NCBI GenBank assembly: GCA_021771675.1
Contig: JAETOP010000085.1
Coordinates: 1 to 23,747, forward strand
Direction: 5' to 3'
Length of the DNA: 23,747 nt
From: Oscillospiraceae bacterium
GTDB taxonomy: Bacteria; Bacillota_A; Clostridia; Oscillospirales; Oscillospiraceae
The translations under genes and the position numbers were made by a program. This document shows positions 21,374-23,747 of the stretch, one piece after another. Under the pieces are notes generated by a model. It was not told the origin of the DNA. It saw nothing but the letters and a program-made list of their open reading frames with translations, and made no database searches. Position 1 is the first letter of the stretch. The number at the start of each line of letters is the position of its first letter.

Positions 21374-23248
21374 ATGACGGCAGAAACGGTACTGCTGCGG
21401 GTAAAACGGCAGGGAGAGCAATGGCTGGAACGGCCCGGTGTCCAGTGGGCCGCTTGCTTTGGGGGCGGGCTGCTGCTGAGCAGTCTGCGCCTCTGGAGCA
21501 GGATGCAGCCGGTGGCCATGGGCTTCACGGCGGCCTCTACTGGCTGGCGCTGCTGCGCCGCCGCCCTGGGGAGCGGCCTGGGTTACTTGCTGTTCTGGGG
21601 GGAGGAGGGCTATCAGGGTGCGGCCTGGGCCCTGGGGGCTCTGCTGCTGGCTCTGATTCTCCCCCTGCTGGACGGGGGCAGACGGGCCAGGCTCCGGCTG
21701 ACCCTGGGGTGCATGTGCCTGGTGTCCGGCACCGGGCTGGCCTTTGGACTGGCCGGCGTCATGGGGCCCGAGCTGTTATTTCTGCGCATTGCCCTGGCAG
21801 GGGCCTCCGTCCTGGTGGCAGAATCCGCCCTGGCCGGGGGGGACAGGCTCAGCCGCTGGCTGGGCTGCGGTGCGGTAGTCTGCGCCCTGGCCGGGCTCCA
21901 TACCTGGCTGGGCTGGCTGGCTGTGGGCTTTGCCTGCGCTGCGGCTCCTCTCCCGGCTTCCCTGGCGGCAGCCCTGGGGGCAGAGCTGGGAGCCAGGGCA
22001 GAAATACCACTGACGGCAGCCACAGCTCTTTCCTTCTACCTGGCACACCTCCTTCCCCAAGGGGATTGGCGGGGTCTGGCCGCTCCCCCTCTGGCCTGTA
22101 GCATCCTGATGGGGCTGTGCCGGATGTGGAACCCTTGGCTGCTGGTATGGATGGGGCTGGGTGCAGCGGCTGGGGCCACGGTGCCCTGGCGGATGACTGC
22201 CGTCCCCCGGCGCAGCCGGGTAGGGGCTGCCCAGGTGCGGCTGGAACAGACCGCCCGGGTGCTGGGGCGATTTCAAAGGCAGCTGCTGGAATTTGTATCC
22301 CCTGCCCTGGATATTCACGGTCTGGCCCAGCAGATGAAGCAAAACGCCTGCGGCGCCTGTCCCGCCCGGGGAAGCTGTGTGGAGCAGAAGCGGCTGAATG
22401 AGGAGCTGCTCACGGGAGAGGAGGAATTCCAGTGCCGGAAAGCCCTCCAGGCAGGGAATGCCCTCCACCGAAGCCGGGAGCAGCTTCGCCGGATTCGTGC
22501 CTCCCGGGCAAAGCAGGAGGAATACCGCATGGCCCTGGTGCAGCAATATGGCTTCCTGTCCGATGCTTTGCAGGAGCTTTCCGACCATCTGCCCGACCGT
22601 TCTTCCCGGGGAACACCCCGCTACCGGGTTCAGGTGTCCGCCCGCTCCAGGGGCAGGGAGATCGCCGATGGGGATCGGGCCAGCGCCTTCCCCGGGGTGG
22701 GCTGCCGGTACTATGTGCTGCTGTGCGACGGCATGGGCACAGGATTGGGGGCTTCGGAGGAGAGCCGTCAGGCCTCGGAGCTGATTCGCGAAATGCTCAC
22801 CGCCGGAATGTCCCCGGGAGCGGTGCTGGGCAGTGTGAACAGCCAGCTGACATTGATGGATCGGGGCGGGGCGGTGACGGTGGATTTGGCGGAGCTGCGG
22901 CTGGACACGGGCCGGGTCTGGCTCTATAAATGGGGAGCCGGGCCCAGCTGGCTCCTGCGGCGAAAGCGGGTGATTCAGGTGGGCTCCTCCGGCCCGCCCC
23001 CCGGGCTGGGGATCACCGTGGGCCGGGAGTCGGTGAGCCGGGCAGCCCTGTTTCCCGGGGACAGCCTGGTGATGCTCAGTGACGGCGTGGACACGGGCAA
23101 CGCCGCAGTCTGGCCCGCCATGGCCAAAAACGCCGACCCTGGGGCCCTGGCCGACCAAATTTTGGCCGCCGCCGGAAACCAGGGGGACGACGCCACCGCT
23201 GTGGTCATCCGCCTGCTTCCCCACGCCCCGGCGGCGAGTCGCCGCTGA
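21374..23248 (+). CDS. spoIIE: Stage II sporulation protein E (PP2C-type phosphatase)
   Basis: A 624-aa protein. It dephosphorylates SpoIIAA in the forespore to activate sigma-F and helps polar division. Residues ~25-275 are about ten hydrophobic segments. A cytoplasmic linker with a Cys-rich piece (CGACPARGSC, 326-335) and coiled region (~338-400) follows. The PP2C phosphatase domain (~415-615) has EIADGD (429-434), LLCDGMGTGLGASEESR with Asp452, VMLSDGVDTG with Asp570 and GDDATAVVI with Asp605/606. At 624 aa it is shorter than the ~827-aa B. subtilis protein, mainly in the linker. The Shine-Dalgarno site (AAAGGAAAGG) is rather distant, ~13 nt. The C-terminal AASRR is encoded by a gcggcgagtcgccg palindrome also present at 10591-10604, so the tail is probably repeat-derived. 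Shows that the host sporulates or descends from sporulators. Confidence 0.93.
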   Translation: MTAETVLLRVKRQGEQWLERPGVQWAACFGGGLLLSSLRLWSRMQPVAMGFTAASTGWRCCAAALGSGLGYLLFWGEEGYQGAAWALGALLLALILPLLDGGRRARLRLTLGCMCLVSGTGLAFGLAGVMGPELLFLRIALAGASVLVAESALAGGDRLSRWLGCGAVVCALAGLHTWLGWLAVGFACAAAPLPASLAAALGAELGARAEIPLTAATALSFYLAHLLPQGDWRGLAAPPLACSILMGLCRMWNPWLLVWMGLGAAAGATVPWRMTAVPRRSRVGAAQVRLEQTARVLGRFQRQLLEFVSPALDIHGLAQQMKQNACGACPARGSCVEQKRLNEELLTGEEEFQCRKALQAGNALHRSREQLRRIRASRAKQEEYRMALVQQYGFLSDALQELSDHLPDRSSRGTPRYRVQVSARSRGREIADGDRASAFPGVGCRYYVLLCDGMGTGLGASEESRQASELIREMLTAGMSPGAVLGSVNSQLTLMDRGGAVTVDLAELRLDTGRVWLYKWGAGPSWLLRRKRVIQVGSSGPPPGLGITVGRESVSRAALFPGDSLVMLSDGVDTGNAAVWPAMAKNADPGALADQILAAAGNQGDDATAVVIRLLPHAPAASRR

Positions 23249-23634
23249 CAATTCGCGCCGGGACGGAGGGTAATCGTTTGTGCCCTAACCCGCCCAGTGA
23301 CGTTTTTGCGGTGGGAAATCGTAGGGCTTACGTCATGACCCCGCCGACCCGCCCACGGTTTTGAATTGGCGGGTTGGTTGCTGTGGTGCGGCAGCACTCA
23401 AGGCTCCCGAAGTGTAAGGGGTAAGCGAAGCGCAGTGGCGGTAGTGAATGACAGCGTAAGTGGACTGTCAAGCTTTCCTGTCAGCGAAGCTGACTGGGAG
23501 ACTGTACAGCAGGTACTGAAATGTTCTTAAAGTCCAATGTGGAAAGGTATTCTCTTTTCGCCCAAACCAATGCGAATTCGTAACATTTTACTGCACAGTC
23601 CCTCAGTCACGGCTTCGCCGTGCCAGCTCCCCTT
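23249..23634. repeat. Decayed composite of MITE-like sequences
   Basis: Begins with caattcgcgccgggacggag, a diverged relative of the TIR at 10097, then contains acgtttttgcggt (shared with ~16270), a 26-bp segment inverted relative to 16462-16487 (23320-23345), and a decayed inner element. The latter has ctgtcagcgaagctgactgg and acagtccctcagtcac as at 10227 and 10311. The right TIR stops at ctcccctta where the terminal repeat begins. No gene is seen in this ~390-base stretch. Confidence 0.75.
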
Positions 23635-23747
23635 ATACTAATTCTTGATTAAAATCTTTAATATCAGCTTGGTCTATTGACGCAATACGGCGTTATCGTC
23701 ACTAGCCATACATACAGTATGGCTACGTTCCTCTGCCTTGTCTTGCG
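23635..23747 (-). repeat. Contig-terminal dispersed repeat, right copy
   Basis: Reverse complement of 1-114 with one indel and a few changes. It joins directly onto the truncated right TIR of the preceding MITE-like block, which suggests insertion of this repeat into that block or a recombination junction. Confidence 0.9.

Noticed and set aside
1..23747. Circular element or plasmid
   Set aside because: The end repeats are inverted, not direct, and no replication or mobilisation genes are present.

Overview
The window looks like a contig from a sporulating, moderately GC-rich Clostridia bacterium of the gut Oscillospirales type. This is inferred from a SpoIIE phosphatase, an HrcA/CIRCE-controlled hsp20, strong Shine-Dalgarno sites, a GH120 beta-xylosidase, and the dense palindromic and low-complexity intergenic repeats I associate with that order. 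No rRNA, tRNA or CRISPR array is visible. Both contig ends carry the same ~114-bp repeat in opposite orientation, so the assembly probably stopped at a multi-copy repeat.

Left part (1-2,740): a minus-strand GH120 beta-xylosidase, then a stand-alone ~270-nt minus-strand transcription unit (2263-2535). That unit has a consensus promoter, an intrinsic terminator and no convincing ORF, so I call it a structured small RNA.

Second part (2,685-7,170), the most interesting: a compact RiPP locus. A 27-residue precursor peptide (5681-5764, minus) ends in a GG-like site followed by a Cys-containing tail. It is followed by an attenuator-like hairpin, a radical SAM/SPASM maturase and an ABC exporter. Divergent from it is an HTH-TPR (RRNPP-like) regulator. 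Tail-to-tail with the regulator, and overlapping it at the stop codons, is a 73-aa Sec-secreted small protein that could be the pheromone precursor. A 13-bp inverted repeat between the divergent promoters is a candidate operator. Together these suggest a self-contained quorum-sensing-controlled radical-SAM peptide system. The maturase and precursor are visibly more AT-rich than the flanks.

Middle part (7,300-16,160): a NifX-like/FKBP fusion with a His/Cys-rich linker, a small acidic protein, a class I DAHP synthase, a MATE transporter, a CIRCE-controlled Hsp20, a sugar-nucleotide-type nucleotidyltransferase, a GluQRS enzyme coupled to a small acidic membrane protein, and a stand-alone AsrC-like siroheme/Fe-S protein. 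These are ordinary, mostly single-gene units, several with consensus promoters. They are separated by repeat-rich intergenic blocks, including MITE-like nested elements (10097-10468, 16187-16513) and palindromic GGCC-rich units.

Right part (16,556-23,640): an ECF-type sigma factor translationally coupled to a large membrane-anchored protein (probable anti-sigma/sensor), an AraC regulator, an HD-domain hydrolase, an unknown 150-aa protein and SpoIIE. A decayed copy of the same MITE-like material follows and is cut by the terminal repeat.
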